A stretch of DNA of 28,468 bases from Dehalococcoidales bacterium (lineage in GTDB: Bacteria > Chloroflexota > Dehalococcoidia > Dehalococcoidales > UBA2162). Positions 8,568 to 17,177 of this stretch are shown in pieces (position 1 is the stretch's first letter; each line of letters begins with the position of its first letter). The DNA is taken from positions 1-28,468 of the forward strand of contig JAENIS010000008.1 of NCBI GenBank assembly GCA_016844285.1, read 5' to 3'. The notes below the pieces were generated by a model. It was not told where the DNA came from and did no database searches. It worked only from the letters and a program-made list of their open reading frames with translations. The position numbers were made by a program, and so were the translations under genes.

Positions 8568-8761
8568 AGGTCGCCGAAATACGGGCTCTTAGCTCGGAAG
8601 AATTGGCCAAACAACTGGAAGAAGCTCACAAGGAGCTTCTTGACCTGCGCTTTCGTCTGACCATGAAGCAACTGGTAAACCATCGTGAAATCAGGCGTCT
8701 GAAGAAGGATGTTGCCCGGTTTGAGACAATAATCAGTGAGAGAGAGCTAGGGCTAAGGTAG
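8564..8761 (+). CDS. rpmC: 50S ribosomal protein L29
   Basis: L29 is a small antiparallel helical protein beside L23 at the tunnel exit. The 65 residues show the pattern [19 protein letters not shown] and [20 protein letters not shown]. The start is TTG 8564, overlapping the rplP stop by four bases (TTGA); AAGGAG (8548-8553) lies ten bases upstream. No ATG gives the conserved N-terminus, so the TTG start is well supported. Confidence 0.96.
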   Translation: MKVAEIRALSSEELAKQLEEAHKELLDLRFRLTMKQLVNHREIRRLKKDVARFETIISERELGLR

Positions 8762-8771
8762 GCTGGAATAG

Positions 8772-9056
8772 ATGGAGACGAAAAGGAAAAGCAGGGTTGG
8801 TCGTGTTGTCAGTAACAAGATGAACAAGACGGTGATTGTGGCTGTGGAGACAGCCCGGCATCACGAGCTGTACGGGAAGACAATCAAGAAGTTAGTCAAA
8901 AACAAGGTTCATGATGTTAACAATGAGTGCGGTGAAGGGGATATCGTCAAGATTGTGGAAACGCGCCCGCTCTCCAGGGAGAAACGGTGGCGAGTAGCTG
9001 AAGTATTAATCAAGAAGGCCGTCGTCACAGTTAAACCCGCAGAGATCGGACAATAG
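8772..9056 (+). CDS. rpsQ: 30S ribosomal protein S17
   Basis: S17 is an OB-fold primary binder of the 16S 5' domain. It is recognised by RVGRVVSNKMNKTVIVAVE, the central GDIVKIVETRPLSREKRWRV (the family signature) and a length of 94 residues, somewhat longer than the 84 of E. coli because of the KKAVVTVKPAEIGQ tail. It lies ten bases after rpmC. The ribosome binding site is poor (GGCTGGA), so coupling with rpmC is likely. Confidence 0.97.
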   Translation: METKRKSRVGRVVSNKMNKTVIVAVETARHHELYGKTIKKLVKNKVHDVNNECGEGDIVKIVETRPLSREKRWRVAEVLIKKAVVTVKPAEIGQ

Positions 9057-9071
9057 CTGGAGTGGATTAGG

Positions 9072-9440
9072 ATGATTCAACCGTATTCCCGACTTAAAGT
9101 GGCTGATAATACCGGTGCGCGCCAGATTATGTGTATTGGCGTACTGGGCGGCACCGGCCGGAGATATGCCCGCATTGGTGATACCATCGTGGCTTCGGTA
9201 AAGCGTGCCATCCCCGGAGGTACGGTCAAGAAGGGAGAGGTGGTGCGGGCAGTGGTAGTGCGCACCAGCCAAGCCTACCGGCGTCTTGATGGTTCCTATA
9301 TCAGGTTTGATGAGAATGCGGCCGTAATTCTTACCGACCGGAATAATCCCAAGGGGACGCGTATCTTTGGGCCGGTAGCCAGGGAGCTGAGGGAGAAAGA
9401 TTTCGGAAAGATTATTTCCCTGGCCCCGGAAGTCCTCTGA
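9072..9440 (+). CDS. rplN: 50S ribosomal protein L14
   Basis: L14 contacts 16S helix 14 (bridge B8) and is the docking site of the silencing factor RsfS. At 122 residues it is the standard length. [36 protein letters not shown] and the end [16 protein letters not shown] are family hallmarks. The chosen start ATG 9072 lies 15 bases after rpsQ with only a weak TTAGG before it. Confidence 0.98.
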   Translation: MIQPYSRLKVADNTGARQIMCIGVLGGTGRRYARIGDTIVASVKRAIPGGTVKKGEVVRAVVVRTSQAYRRLDGSYIRFDENAAVILTDRNNPKGTRIFGPVARELREKDFGKIISLAPEVL

Positions 9441-9450
9441 AGGAAGCAGT

Positions 9451-9762
9451 ATGAAGATAAGAAAGGATGATACGGTACTGGTTATTGCCGGCAAGGACCG
9501 GGGTAAAAAAGGCAAGGTGCGCTTTGCTCACCCCAAGGACCAGCGGGTACTGGTGGAGGGCGTTAACTTTATTAAAAAGCATACCCGGGCAGTACATCAG
9601 GTCAGGCAGGCCGGTATCATCGAACGGGAGGCACCAATTAGTGTGTCCGATGTAATGCTGGTATGTAACAAATGTAATCATCCCACCCGTGTTGGCTTCC
9701 GTTCTCTCGAGGCGGAGAAGAGGGTCAGGGTTTGCCGTGTTTGTCACGAGGTGATTGATTAA
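9451..9762 (+). CDS. rplX: 50S ribosomal protein L24, zinc-ribbon form
   Basis: L24 is an assembly initiator at the 5' end of 23S rRNA and lies near the tunnel exit. The KOW motif spans about residues 5-32 ([18 protein letters not shown]). Cys72-X2-Cys75 and Cys95-X2-Cys98 make this the zinc-binding variant. The length is 103 residues. AAGGA precedes ATG 9451. The TAA stop shares its last base with the rplE ATG (TAATG), the tightest possible coupling by re-initiation. Confidence 0.97.
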   Translation: MKIRKDDTVLVIAGKDRGKKGKVRFAHPKDQRVLVEGVNFIKKHTRAVHQVRQAGIIEREAPISVSDVMLVCNKCNHPTRVGFRSLEAEKRVRVCRVCHEVID

Positions 9763-10304
9763 TGGCACAGTTAAAAGAAAAGTATCAAAAAGAGGTTGTC
9801 CCGGCGCTGATGGAGCGTTACGGTTACAAAAACGTCATGCAGGTACCGCGCTTGGAGAAAGTGTCCCTCAATATCGGCCTGGGAGAGGCCACCCAGAATG
9901 TCAAGGTACTGGAGGCAGCGGAGAAAGACCTGGCGGCGATTTCCGGACAGCATCCAGTGACGACCCGTTCCCGAAAGTCGATTGCCGCCTTCAAGCTGAG
10001 AGCCGGGATGCCTATCGGGTTAAAGGTAACGCTGCGCGGGCAGCGCATGTATGATTTTATGGATAAGCTGATGAATGCCGTCTTGACCCGTCTCCGTGAG
10101 TTTGAAGGGGTGCCGAGGAACTCTTTTGACGGCCGCGGTAGCTACACTCTGGGCTTTAAGGAGCAAACCGCTTTCCCGGAAATAGACTATGATAAGATAG
10201 ATAAGGCGCGGGGCCTGGAGGTGACCATCGTCACCACCGCCAAGACGGCTGATGAAGCCAGAGAGCTTTTGCAACAGTTAGGCATGCCCTTCGCAAAGGA
10301 TTGA
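9762..10304 (+). CDS. rplE: 50S ribosomal protein L5
   Basis: L5 binds 5S rRNA in the central protuberance and contacts P-site tRNA and S13 (bridge B1b). The 180 residues carry [36 protein letters not shown] (5S and tRNA contact region) and [20 protein letters not shown]. It starts one base into the rplX stop and shows no internal ribosome binding site of note, so it probably relies on ribosomes finishing L24. Confidence 0.98.
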   Translation: MAQLKEKYQKEVVPALMERYGYKNVMQVPRLEKVSLNIGLGEATQNVKVLEAAEKDLAAISGQHPVTTRSRKSIAAFKLRAGMPIGLKVTLRGQRMYDFMDKLMNAVLTRLREFEGVPRNSFDGRGSYTLGFKEQTAFPEIDYDKIDKARGLEVTIVTTAKTADEARELLQQLGMPFAKD

Positions 10305-10314
10305 GTGAGTCATA

Positions 10315-10500
10315 ATGGCTAAGAAATCTGAGATTGCTAAATGGTTGCGTCCGGCTAAGTATAAAGTACAACAGCATCACCGCTGTCATCTGTGCGGTCG
10401 GCCGCGGGGCTACATACGTAAGTTCGGCTTGTGTCGTATCTGCTTTCGCCAATTCGCTCTACTCGGGCAAATTCCCGGGGTGCGAAAATCAAGCTGGTAA
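10315..10500 (+). CDS. rpsN: 30S ribosomal protein S14 type Z (zinc-binding)
   Basis: S14 binds the 30S head and is incorporated late in assembly. The 61-residue length and the pairs Cys24-X2-Cys27 and Cys40-X2-Cys43 identify the short zinc-binding form (often called rpsZ or rpsN1), not the 101-residue zinc-free form. The end [14 protein letters not shown] is the standard closure. It lies ten bases after rplE. The zinc-free alternative used by some bacteria under zinc limitation is not in the window. Confidence 0.98.
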   Translation: MAKKSEIAKWLRPAKYKVQQHHRCHLCGRPRGYIRKFGLCRICFRQFALLGQIPGVRKSSW

Positions 10501-10526
10501 ATTAGCGGTAGCTCGAGGGAGGAGTT

Positions 10527-10925
10527 GTGACTGTTTCTGACCCAATCGCTGATATGTTAACTCGAATACGCAATGCGATGATGGTGCGTCATGATGTGGT
10601 GTTGATACCCAATTCAAAAGTGAAGCTATCTATCGCCCGAATCCTCAAGGAGGAGGGTTTCATAAGTGACTATGAGGTGCTTCGTGGTAAGCCGCACCGG
10701 CAAATCAGTATTCGCCTCAAGTATGGCGAGCGGAACCAGCCGATCCTTTCCGGGCTGGAGCGAGCCAGTAAGCCGGGGCTAAGAGTGTATGTGGCTCGGG
10801 AAGAAGTGCCTCGTGTCAGGGGTGGTTTGGGTATCGCGATTGTTTCGACATCGAAGGGCGTGATGACCGGGCAACATGCCTGGCGCCAGAGGATTGGTGG
10901 TGAGCTATTATGCTTTGTGTGGTAG
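10527..10925 (+). CDS. rpsH: 30S ribosomal protein S8
   Basis: S8 is a primary binder of the 16S central domain; in E. coli it also represses the spc operon by binding near rplE mRNA. The 132 residues include [18 protein letters not shown] at the start, the [11 protein letters not shown]-binding loop and the ending GGELLCFVW. The start is GTG 10527, directly behind a very strong GAGGGAGGAG (10515-10524), in a 26-base gap after rpsN. This is one of the few genes in the run with its own strong ribosome binding site. Confidence 0.97.
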   Translation: MTVSDPIADMLTRIRNAMMVRHDVVLIPNSKVKLSIARILKEEGFISDYEVLRGKPHRQISIRLKYGERNQPILSGLERASKPGLRVYVAREEVPRVRGGLGIAIVSTSKGVMTGQHAWRQRIGGELLCFVW

Positions 10926-10943
10926 CTAATCCGGGAGTAAGGT

Positions 10944-11498
10944 ATGTCTAGAATCGGGCGAATGCCAATTGCTTTGCCGCCGGGTGTGGTGGTGAACATT
11001 AAAGATAACGAGGTCGCTATCCGCGGCCCAAAGGGTGAGCTTCATCGCCATTTGCGTCCGGAGGTATCGGTGACACTGGATAATAGTAGCCTGGTGGTGT
11101 CACGACCAAGCGATGGCAGGTTAGAAAGGTCATTACACGGGCTAACACGAACCCTTCTGGCCAATATGGTGGAAGGGGTGACTAAGGGTTTTGACAAATA
11201 TCTGGAAATAACCGGAGTGGGCTATCGGGCAGAAAAGGCGGGAGATAAGCTGTTACTACGCCTTGGATTCTCCCACCCAGTTGAAGTCGCTCCTCTTGCC
11301 GGTGTGTCTCTGGCGGTGGAAGCAAATAATCGTATCAAGGTTAGTGGTATTGATAAGGAAATGGTTGGCCAGATGGCAGCCAGTATTCGGGCGATTCGGC
11401 CTCCGGATACTTATAAGAGTAAGGGTATCAAGTATGCCGGCGAGCTAACCCGCCTCAAACCGGGTAAAGCCGGTAAAGCGATAGGGAGTAAGCAGTAG
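10944..11498 (+). CDS. rplF: 50S ribosomal protein L6
   Basis: L6 has two tandem alpha-beta repeats and lies near the sarcin-ricin loop and the L7/L12 stalk base, where elongation factors bind. The 184 residues start with SRIGRMPIALPPGV, and the second repeat carries GVSLAVEANNRIKVSGIDKE and IRPPDTYKSKGIKYAGE, the classic signature. GGGAGTAAGG precedes ATG 10944. The TAG stop is immediately followed by the rplR ATG, with no spacer. Confidence 0.98.
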   Translation: MSRIGRMPIALPPGVVVNIKDNEVAIRGPKGELHRHLRPEVSVTLDNSSLVVSRPSDGRLERSLHGLTRTLLANMVEGVTKGFDKYLEITGVGYRAEKAGDKLLLRLGFSHPVEVAPLAGVSLAVEANNRIKVSGIDKEMVGQMAASIRAIRPPDTYKSKGIKYAGELTRLKPGKAGKAIGSKQ

Positions 11499-11861
11499 AT
11501 GGTAAAGGATACAAGGCTGGCCCGGCAGAGGAGACACCGGCGGGTTAGAGCCAAGGTGAATGGTACTGAGGCTCGACCTCGGTTAAGTGTTTTCCGTAGC
11601 CTGAGTCATATTTATGCCCAGGTCATTGATGATGTCCAGGGGCACACTCTGGCCTCGGCATCAACCCTTGACCCGGAGTTGCAGGGTGCCGTTGATGGTA
11701 AGGCGAAGGCAGCCCGTTCGGAGCTGGTTGGTTCCCTGGTTGCCCGGCGGGCACTGAGTCAAGGTATCAGCCAGGTGGTTTTCGACCGTGGTGGCTATAA
11801 GTATTACGGTCGAGTCAAGGCGCTGGCGGAAGCTGCCCGTAAAGAAGGATTGAAATTCTAG
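11499..11861 (+). CDS. rplR: 50S ribosomal protein L18
   Basis: L18 delivers 5S rRNA with L5 to the central protuberance. At 120 residues it shows the basic N-terminus [36 protein letters not shown], and [20 protein letters not shown] near the end. AGGGAG (11483-11488) inside the end of rplF serves as its ribosome binding site at a spacing of ten bases. Confidence 0.98.
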   Translation: MVKDTRLARQRRHRRVRAKVNGTEARPRLSVFRSLSHIYAQVIDDVQGHTLASASTLDPELQGAVDGKAKAARSELVGSLVARRALSQGISQVVFDRGGYKYYGRVKALAEAARKEGLKF

Positions 11862-11881
11862 AGGGGACGGTCGGAAACTAA

Positions 11882-12397
11882 ATGAAGGCACCAATAATCA
11901 AGATAGACCCTACCGAGTTGAGGCTGAATGAAAAGCTGATGAACATCAACCGGGTGGCTAAGGTGATGAAGGGTGGGAAGCGCCTCCGTTTTAGCGCCCT
12001 GGTGGTCAGCGGCGATGGTAACGGCCATGTCGGTATCGGGTTGGGTAAGGCTAATGAGGTGCCGGTCGCCATTAACAAAGCGACCGCCGCTGCCAGAAAG
12101 AGCTTGATTAAGGTGTCTTTGGTGGGGTCGTCGATTCCTTTTACGGTGACGGGTAAGCTGGGTGCCGCGGAGGTCTTGCTTAAACCAGCCGCTCCCGGTG
12201 CCGGCATTATTGCCGGCGGTAGCATTCGGGCGGTGGTTGAAGCCGCCGGAATCAGGGATATTCTGAGTAAATCTCTGGGTAGTTCGAACCGTATTAATGT
12301 GGCCAAAGCAACGATGCTGGCTCTAGGTCAGCTTAGAGACCCCAAGGAGGAGCTAGCCCGGCGTAAGGGAGTGGCTAAGGTTGAGGAGGCAGTATAA
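11882..12397 (+). CDS. rpsE: 30S ribosomal protein S5
   Basis: S5 helps form the mRNA entry site and influences fidelity and helicase activity. The N-terminal double-stranded RNA-binding-like domain has [19 protein letters not shown] and [18 protein letters not shown]. The C-terminal domain includes [15 protein letters not shown] and the [16 protein letters not shown] helix. The length is 171 residues. ATG 11882 has no convincing ribosome binding site within 12 bases (GAGGGGACGG is about 20 away), so coupling to rplR is likely. It abuts rpmD, sharing no bases. Confidence 0.98.
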   Translation: MKAPIIKIDPTELRLNEKLMNINRVAKVMKGGKRLRFSALVVSGDGNGHVGIGLGKANEVPVAINKATAAARKSLIKVSLVGSSIPFTVTGKLGAAEVLLKPAAPGAGIIAGGSIRAVVEAAGIRDILSKSLGSSNRINVAKATMLALGQLRDPKEELARRKGVAKVEEAV

Positions 12398-12589
12398 GTG
12401 GTCAAGCTTTGTGTCACCTGGGTCAAGAGTGGTATCGGCTATAGCGAAGACCAGAAGAGGACGCTGAAAGCTCTCGGTTTTCGTCGGCTGAATCAGGTGG
12501 TTATCCATGATGATTCGGGGGCAATGCGCGGTATGATTAACAAGGTCAGGCATCTGGTCAAGGTGGAGGCAAAAAGTGAGGCAGAATGA
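12398..12589 (+). CDS. rpmD: 50S ribosomal protein L30
   Basis: L30 is a small peripheral 50S protein absent from some bacterial lineages but present here. The 63 residues carry [20 protein letters not shown] and the closing [16 protein letters not shown], matching the family. The start is GTG 12398, directly after the rpsE stop, eight bases behind GAGGAGG (12383-12389). The last 14 bases overlap the start of rplO. Confidence 0.96.
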   Translation: MVKLCVTWVKSGIGYSEDQKRTLKALGFRRLNQVVIHDDSGAMRGMINKVRHLVKVEAKSEAE

Positions 12590-13040
12590 ACTGTCCCCGG
12601 CTCTTGGCGCGAAGAAGGGGAGAAAGCGGGTAGGGCGTGGGAACGGTAGCGGGCATGGTAGCTACTCAGGGCGAGGCTGTAAAGGGCAGAAGTCTCGTGC
12701 CGGTAACATCGTGCGTCCGGGCTTTGAGGGCGGGCAGTTACCCTTAATCAAGCGCCTGCCTCAGATGCGTGGTTTTACTAATATCTTCCGGATAGAGTAC
12801 AACCTGGTTAATATTGAGGAGCTGAATATCTTTGAGCCGGGCAGTGAAGTTACTCCGCAGAAGTTGGTCGCTGCCGGGTTGGCGAAATCAATGCGGAAAC
12901 CGGTCAAGATTCTGGCTGAGGGTGAAATTAGTCATCCCCTCATGGTGAAAGCGCACAAATTTTCGACTGCTGCTAAAGACAAGATTGAGGCGGCAGGGGG
13001 TAGCGTGGAGGAGATCGGGTATGCGTCCGAGACCAACTAG
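12576..13040 (+). CDS. rplO: 50S ribosomal protein L15
   Basis: L15 is a late assembly protein that threads a basic extended N-terminus into 23S rRNA. The 154 residues show [36 protein letters not shown] and [17 protein letters not shown] in the first 65 positions, then a globular C-terminal domain. The start GTG 12576 has GGAGG (12565-12569) six bases upstream. The nearby ATG at 12586 is in another frame. It overlaps rpmD by 14 bases and secY by 20. Confidence 0.97.
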   Translation: MRQNELSPALGAKKGRKRVGRGNGSGHGSYSGRGCKGQKSRAGNIVRPGFEGGQLPLIKRLPQMRGFTNIFRIEYNLVNIEELNIFEPGSEVTPQKLVAAGLAKSMRKPVKILAEGEISHPLMVKAHKFSTAAKDKIEAAGGSVEEIGYASETN

Positions 13041-14367
13041 GCCGCGGCTGCTTCAGGCGATGCTTGATGCCTTCCACCTGCCTGACTTAAGGCGCCGTAT
13101 TCTGATGACCCTGGCTATCCTGGTAGTGTTTCGCTTCATCGCCCACGTCAGTCTGCCTGGAGTTGACCCTGAGGCGCTCAAACGGATATTTGACCCTATG
13201 TCGGAAGGGGGAGTGAGCGGTTTACTGCGTATGCTTGATATGTTTAGCGGTGGGATGATGAGATACTTCAGCATTGCCGCCCTCGGTGTTTACCCTTATA
13301 TCACCGCTTCGATTATCATGCAGCTGATGGTGCCGGTTATCCCGCGATTGCAAGCTCTGGCCCAGGAAGGAGAAGCCGGGCGGCACAAGGTTGACCGTAT
13401 TACCCACTGGCTGACAGTACCGATGGCCGGTGTTGCCGGCTGGGGGCAGTTAGCCTTGTTCCAGCGTGAGGGTATTTTCCGCACCGGTGTGAACGAACCG
13501 CTGCAGACGGCCACCATGATTTTGGCCCTCATTGCCGGTAGTATGTTCCTGGTCTGGCTGGGTGAGCTGATTACGGAATACGGTATCGGCAATGGCATAT
13601 CAATCATCATCTTTGCCGGTATTGTTGCTGGCTACGTGGACTTGTTTCCCGGAATGACACTGGCGGCTCAGCAGGGGCAGTGGGGTGGCCTGGTTGCTTA
13701 CCTTATTCTTGGTATTGCCACTATTGCCTTCATCGTTATCTTTACTGAGGCACACCGCCGTATTCCGGTGCAGTATGCCCGCATGGTTATGCGCGGCGGC
13801 CGCAGCTACCGGCAGTCAGGAGCCACCCATATCCCGATACGGGTAAATACCGCCGGGATGATTCCGCTTATCTTTGCCATGTCGGTGGTTATTTTTCCGG
13901 CGACGGTTGCCAGCTATTTTGCTAATGCCAGTAATGCCGACCCGAATCTGGCTAATCGTATTCTTGAGCTGTTTAATCCTAATGCCCCGATGCCGATGGG
14001 ACTGTTTTACTGGGGTATCTACTTCTTCCTGGTGATTGCCTTTGCCTTCTTTTACACGGTGGTGATTTTCCAGCAACAGGATTTGGCGGGCAACTTGCAG
14101 AAGCAGGGCGGGTTTATCCCGGGGATTCGGCCGGGGAAAAATACGGCTACCTACCTGAATGGGGTAGTCAACCGCATTACCTGGGCCGGTGCCCTGTTTC
14201 TGGCACTGGTGGCCGTGCTCCCCTTCCTGGCCAGGGAGATTACCAGCGTCCAGGTAATCCAACTATCCACGATGGGTTTGCTGATTGTGGTTGGTGTTGT
14301 TCTGGACACGATGAAGCAGATGGAGGCGCAACTGGTGATGCGGCGCTACGAAGGCTTCATCAAGTAA
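13021..14367 (+). CDS. secY: Preprotein translocase channel subunit SecY
   Basis: SecY is the ten-helix membrane channel of the Sec pathway, working with SecE, SecG and SecA. From ATG 13021 it has 448 residues. Recognisable parts are the first helix ILMTLAILVVFRFIAHVSLP, the helix 2 region ALGVYPYITASIIMQL, EYGIGNGISIIIFAGIVAG, PIRVNTAGMIPLIFAMS (helix 7), and the cytoplasmic loop QQQDLAGNLQKQGGFIPGIRP needed for SecA. GGAGGAG (13007-13013) is seven bases from this start. A later ATG (13060, MLDAFHLPDLRR) is possible but has no better site. It overlaps rplO by 20 bases, then 55 bases separate it from adk. Confidence 0.98.
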   Translation: MRPRPTRPRLLQAMLDAFHLPDLRRRILMTLAILVVFRFIAHVSLPGVDPEALKRIFDPMSEGGVSGLLRMLDMFSGGMMRYFSIAALGVYPYITASIIMQLMVPVIPRLQALAQEGEAGRHKVDRITHWLTVPMAGVAGWGQLALFQREGIFRTGVNEPLQTATMILALIAGSMFLVWLGELITEYGIGNGISIIIFAGIVAGYVDLFPGMTLAAQQGQWGGLVAYLILGIATIAFIVIFTEAHRRIPVQYARMVMRGGRSYRQSGATHIPIRVNTAGMIPLIFAMSVVIFPATVASYFANASNADPNLANRILELFNPNAPMPMGLFYWGIYFFLVIAFAFFYTVVIFQQQDLAGNLQKQGGFIPGIRPGKNTATYLNGVVNRITWAGALFLALVAVLPFLAREITSVQVIQLSTMGLLIVVGVVLDTMKQMEAQLVMRRYEGFIK

Positions 14368-14422
14368 GGCTCCGAAGATACCACCCTTTCGGCAAAAGGC
14401 TAAGATTTAAAGAGGGATTGGC

Positions 14423-15076
14423 GTGTATATTGTATTTCTGGGTGCCCCCGGCGCCGGTAAAGGAACACAGGCGGCTCAAGTGGCCAGGGAGTTGAAGCTG
14501 GCTCATGTCGCTACCGGTGACCTGTTCCGCCAGGTGCTGGCGCAGGGGACGGAACTAGCCATGAAGGCTAAGTCTTATATGGAGAAGGGAAAGCTCGTGC
14601 CTGACGAGATAACGATAAGAATGGTTTTGGAGCGTATCGTTGCCTCGGATTGTGCAGCGGGAGTGATTTTTGATGGCTTTCCCCGCAATCTGAAGCAGGC
14701 TGAGGCTCTGGATGAGGCCCTGACTGAGCAGGGTAAAGCTATCGATAAAGTGGTCTATATCAGAGTCACGGAGAATGAGTTGCTGGAGCGGCTGGGCGGG
14801 CGCTGGATTTGCCGCCAGTGTCAGACCCCCTATCATATCAAGAATTCGCCACCGCGGGTACGGGGTAAATGTGACCGGTGTGGTGCTGAGCTTTATCAGC
14901 GTGCTGACGATACTGCCGAGACAGTGAAGCAACGGCTTGTGGTCTATTTTGCGGAGACTGCTCCTCTTATTGACTACTATACCAGGTCGGGTAAACTGGT
15001 CGAGGTGGATGGTGAAGGGAGTGTCACTGAAATCGAGAGCCGGATAATCAAAGGTCTGCGACGGAAGGTTGCCTAG
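14423..15076 (+). CDS. adk: Adenylate kinase, zinc-binding LID form
   Basis: This enzyme converts ATP and AMP to two ADP in the cytoplasm. The P-loop GAPGAGKGT (7-15), the AMP-binding TGDLFR (31-36), FDGFPR (83-88) and a LID with Cys130-X2-Cys133 and Cys150-X2-Cys153 are visible; the four cysteines should bind structural zinc. The length of 217 residues is that of the long bacterial type. The start is GTG 14423, following AGAGGG (14411-14416). It sits in its usual place between secY and map. Confidence 0.98.
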   Translation: MYIVFLGAPGAGKGTQAAQVARELKLAHVATGDLFRQVLAQGTELAMKAKSYMEKGKLVPDEITIRMVLERIVASDCAAGVIFDGFPRNLKQAEALDEALTEQGKAIDKVVYIRVTENELLERLGGRWICRQCQTPYHIKNSPPRVRGKCDRCGAELYQRADDTAETVKQRLVVYFAETAPLIDYYTRSGKLVEVDGEGSVTEIESRIIKGLRRKVA

Positions 15077-15087
15077 CCGGTGGGTAG

Positions 15088-15837
15088 ATGGGTATAATCA
15101 TTAAGTCAGAGCAGGAAATTGCCTCAATGCGGCAAGCTGGTCGGATTGTCGCCAAAATACTGGAGACGCTCAAGTTAGAGATTAAGGTGGGGATGAAGAC
15201 CGAGGAATTGGATGTGATTGCTACCCGGGAGTTGGAAAGACTGGGAGCCAAATCCTCTTTTAAGGGGTATCGAGGCTACCCGGCGACTCTCTGTGTCTCG
15301 GTCAATGATGAAATCGTGCATGGTATCCCCGGGAAGCGAGTCTTGCAGGAAGGCGATATTGTCTCGCTTGACTTTGGGGCAATTTTTATGGGCTTTCATG
15401 GTGATGCGGCACTAACAGTAGGTGTGGGTAAGGTCAAGCCGCCGGCCAGGCAGCTTATCGAAACTACTGATGGTGCTCTGAGGGCTGGTATCACGGCGGC
15501 ACGTCCTGGAGCCAGGCTGGGGGATATTTCGGCGGTCATCCAGCAGTATGCTGAATCGAGGGGATACTCGGTGGTACGTGAGTATACCGGGCATGGCATT
15601 GGCCGTCAAATGCATGAGGACCCCCAGGTGCCGAACTTTGGTACTGCCGGCCAGGGGCCGGTATTGAAAAAAGGCATGGCCCTGGCTCTTGAGCCGATGG
15701 TGAACATCGGTGACTGGCGTACCCAGGTTGGCGATAACCACTGGACGGTGTTAACCAGTGATGGTAGCCTTTCGGCCCATTTTGAACATACCATCGCTAT
15801 CACTGATGGTGAACCGGCAGTGCTGACGGCTTTATAG
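15088..15837 (+). CDS. map: Methionine aminopeptidase, type I
   Basis: It removes the initiator methionine from nascent proteins at the ribosome exit. The five metal ligands of the pita-bread fold are in place: Asp95, Asp106, His169, Glu202 and Glu233, with substrate-side His78 and His176. The 249 residues have no N-terminal SH3-binding extension and no large insertion, so this is the type Ia form. GGTGGG just upstream (15079-15084) serves ATG 15088. The gene lies eleven bases after adk. Confidence 0.98.
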   Translation: MGIIIKSEQEIASMRQAGRIVAKILETLKLEIKVGMKTEELDVIATRELERLGAKSSFKGYRGYPATLCVSVNDEIVHGIPGKRVLQEGDIVSLDFGAIFMGFHGDAALTVGVGKVKPPARQLIETTDGALRAGITAARPGARLGDISAVIQQYAESRGYSVVREYTGHGIGRQMHEDPQVPNFGTAGQGPVLKKGMALALEPMVNIGDWRTQVGDNHWTVLTSDGSLSAHFEHTIAITDGEPAVLTAL

Positions 15838-15847
15838 ACAGGGATTG

Positions 15848-16066
15848 ATGCCGAAAAAAGAGACTATTGAAGTTGAGGGAGTAGTTGTTGAGCCATTACC
15901 TAATGCGATGTTTCGTGTCGAGCTAGCGAACGGGCATAAAGTGTTGGCTCATATCTCGGGGAAGATAAGATTGCATTATATCCGAATCTTACCCGGCGAC
16001 AGGGTACTGGTGGAGCTTTCTCCCTACGACCTGAGCCGGGGTCGGATTACCTACCGGTTCAGGTAA
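15848..16066 (+). CDS. infA: Translation initiation factor IF-1
   Basis: IF-1 is an OB-fold protein that blocks the A site during initiation. The ATG at 15848 gives exactly 72 residues, the family length; the TTG one codon earlier would add a Met-Met start and is less likely. [39 protein letters not shown] and the ending [10 protein letters not shown] are diagnostic. The ribosome binding site AGGGA (15840-15844) is very close to the start. Confidence 0.98.
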   Translation: MPKKETIEVEGVVVEPLPNAMFRVELANGHKVLAHISGKIRLHYIRILPGDRVLVELSPYDLSRGRITYRFR

Positions 16067-16099
16067 TCGGCAACATTATGAGAGGCGGTCACAGGTATT

Positions 16100-16213
16100 A
16101 TGAAAGTCAGAGCTTCAGTTAAAGCTAGATGCGAAAAGTGCAAGGTAATCAAGCGACATGGTGTCGTCAGGGTCATTTGTGCTAACCCTAAACATAAGCA
16201 ACGGCAGGGTTAA
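16100..16213 (+). CDS. rpmJ: 50S ribosomal protein L36, zinc-binding form
   Basis: This short 37-residue gene begins at ATG 16100 and ends at TAA 16211-16213. It starts [20 protein letters not shown] and closes [11 protein letters not shown]. Cys11, Cys14, Cys27 and His32 form the zinc site of the Cys-type L36, which binds at the base of the L7/L12 stalk region of 23S rRNA. It has only weak upstream signals (AGAGGCGG, 12 bases away). It lies in the usual position between infA and rpsM. Confidence 0.98.
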   Translation: MKVRASVKARCEKCKVIKRHGVVRVICANPKHKQRQG

Positions 16214-16264
16214 TAGTTAAGATTGCCTGGCATTAGTGAATGCCGCCGGGCAAGGAGGATAGAG

Positions 16265-16654
16265 ATGGCACGGATAGCTGGTGTCGATATACCCCGTAAT
16301 AAGCATGTCTGGGTGGCGTTACAGTACATCTATGGTATTGGTCCGGTGCTGAGCCGGAAGATTCTGGCTCAGGCTAGAGTTGATGCCGAGGTCAAGTCCG
16401 ATAGTCTTAGCGAAGAAGAGGTTAATCGTATTCGGGAAATTATTGACCGCGAGCACCGGGTTGAAGGGGATCTGAGAAAAGAGATCACCATCAATATTAA
16501 GCGCCTCATTGAAATTGGCAGCTATCGTGGTAGCCGTCACAGCCGTAATCTGCCGGCCAGAGGGCAGCGGACACGTACTAATGCTCGTACCCAGCGTGGC
16601 CCGCGCCGGACGGTTGCCGGTCGTGGTAAGAAGCGCGGCTCAACCAAGAAGTAG
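16265..16654 (+). CDS. rpsM: 30S ribosomal protein S13
   Basis: S13 sits at the top of the 30S head, contacts P-site tRNA with its basic tail and forms bridges with L5 and L31. ATG 16265 follows AAGGAGG (16252-16258) at six bases and gives 129 residues, starting [20 protein letters not shown]. The RNA-binding signature [20 protein letters not shown] and the tail [10 protein letters not shown] are typical. The frame is open upstream to 16223, but those 14 residues are not conserved. Confidence 0.98.
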   Translation: MARIAGVDIPRNKHVWVALQYIYGIGPVLSRKILAQARVDAEVKSDSLSEEEVNRIREIIDREHRVEGDLRKEITINIKRLIEIGSYRGSRHSRNLPARGQRTRTNARTQRGPRRTVAGRGKKRGSTKK

Positions 16655-16677
16655 CCAGAGGTAATCTGAAGGATATG

Positions 16678-16702
16678 TTCGGAAGAGGAAGTCTCTTCCG
16701 AA
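16678..16702 (+). promoter_or_regulatory. 10-bp stem-loop in the rpsM-rpsK spacer
   Basis: TTCGGAAGAG (16678-16687) and CTCTTCCGAA (16693-16702) are perfect inverted repeats around GAAGT. The 103-base spacer is the longest inside the ribosomal gene run. No T-run follows, so full termination is unlikely. A regulatory or mRNA-processing role at the alpha-operon boundary is possible but unproven. Confidence 0.55.
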
Positions 16703-16757
16703 TCGTTCTCCTCCTCTCATGAGAAAGGAGAGGAGAGACAAAGGAGGTGAGGATAGC

Positions 16758-17168
16758 ATGCCAGAGAAAGAGAAAGAGAAAGAGAAGAAGCGACCCAGAG
16801 CCAGAAAGCGAGAGCGTAAGGCAATTCCAGCAGGGAAAGCCTATGTACAGTCTACTTTTAATAACACGGTAGTCACTCTTACTGACCCGCAGGGGAATGT
16901 TATCGCCTGGGGGAGTTCCGGCACTGCCGGGTTTACTGGCTCACGTAAAGGCACTCCCTACGCGGCGCAACTGGCGGCGCGCGATGCCGCCAAAAAAGCG
17001 ATGGAGCAAGGACTGCGCCAGGTAGAGGTTTTTGTGAAAGGTCCGGGTAGTGGACGCGAGGCGGCGATTCGCTCTCTGCAGAGTGCCGGCCTTTATATTA
17101 CCAGTATTGTCGATGTCACCCCCGTTCCCCATAATGGCTGTCGTCCTCCCAAAAGAAGGCGAGTGTGA
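16758..17168 (+). CDS. rpsK: 30S ribosomal protein S11
   Basis: S11 lines the platform next to the E site and the 3' end of 16S rRNA. From ATG 16758 it has 136 residues. A charged leader of about 25 residues (alternating Glu-Lys, then Arg-Lys rich) precedes the core, which begins near [18 protein letters not shown] and ends with [14 protein letters not shown]. The start is fixed by AAGGAGGTGA (16741-16750), a ten-base perfect complement to the 16S 3' end, seven bases upstream. An earlier in-frame ATG at 16719 lacks such a site. The Glu-Lys leader is encoded by a GAGAAA tandem repeat. Confidence 0.97.
   Translation: MPEKEKEKEKKRPRARKRERKAIPAGKAYVQSTFNNTVVTLTDPQGNVIAWGSSGTAGFTGSRKGTPYAAQLAARDAAKKAMEQGLRQVEVFVKGPGSGREAAIRSLQSAGLYITSIVDVTPVPHNGCRPPKRRRV
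16764..16787 (+). repeat. GAGAAA tandem repeat inside rpsK
   Basis: Three copies of GAGAAA (16764-16781) and a fourth variant copy GAGAAG (16782-16787) encode alternating Glu-Lys at the start of S11. It is in frame, so slippage by one unit would add or remove two residues without a frameshift. Confidence 0.8.
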
Positions 17169-17177
17169 GGTAGAGAA

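Noticed and set aside
9755..10054. 99-residue frame overlapping rplE
   Set aside because: It is a shadow of rplE in another frame with no domain.
16706..16736. Second hairpin in the rpsM-rpsK spacer from CTCCTC and GAGGAG runs
   Set aside because: Pairing is imperfect and arises from simple purine/pyrimidine tracts.
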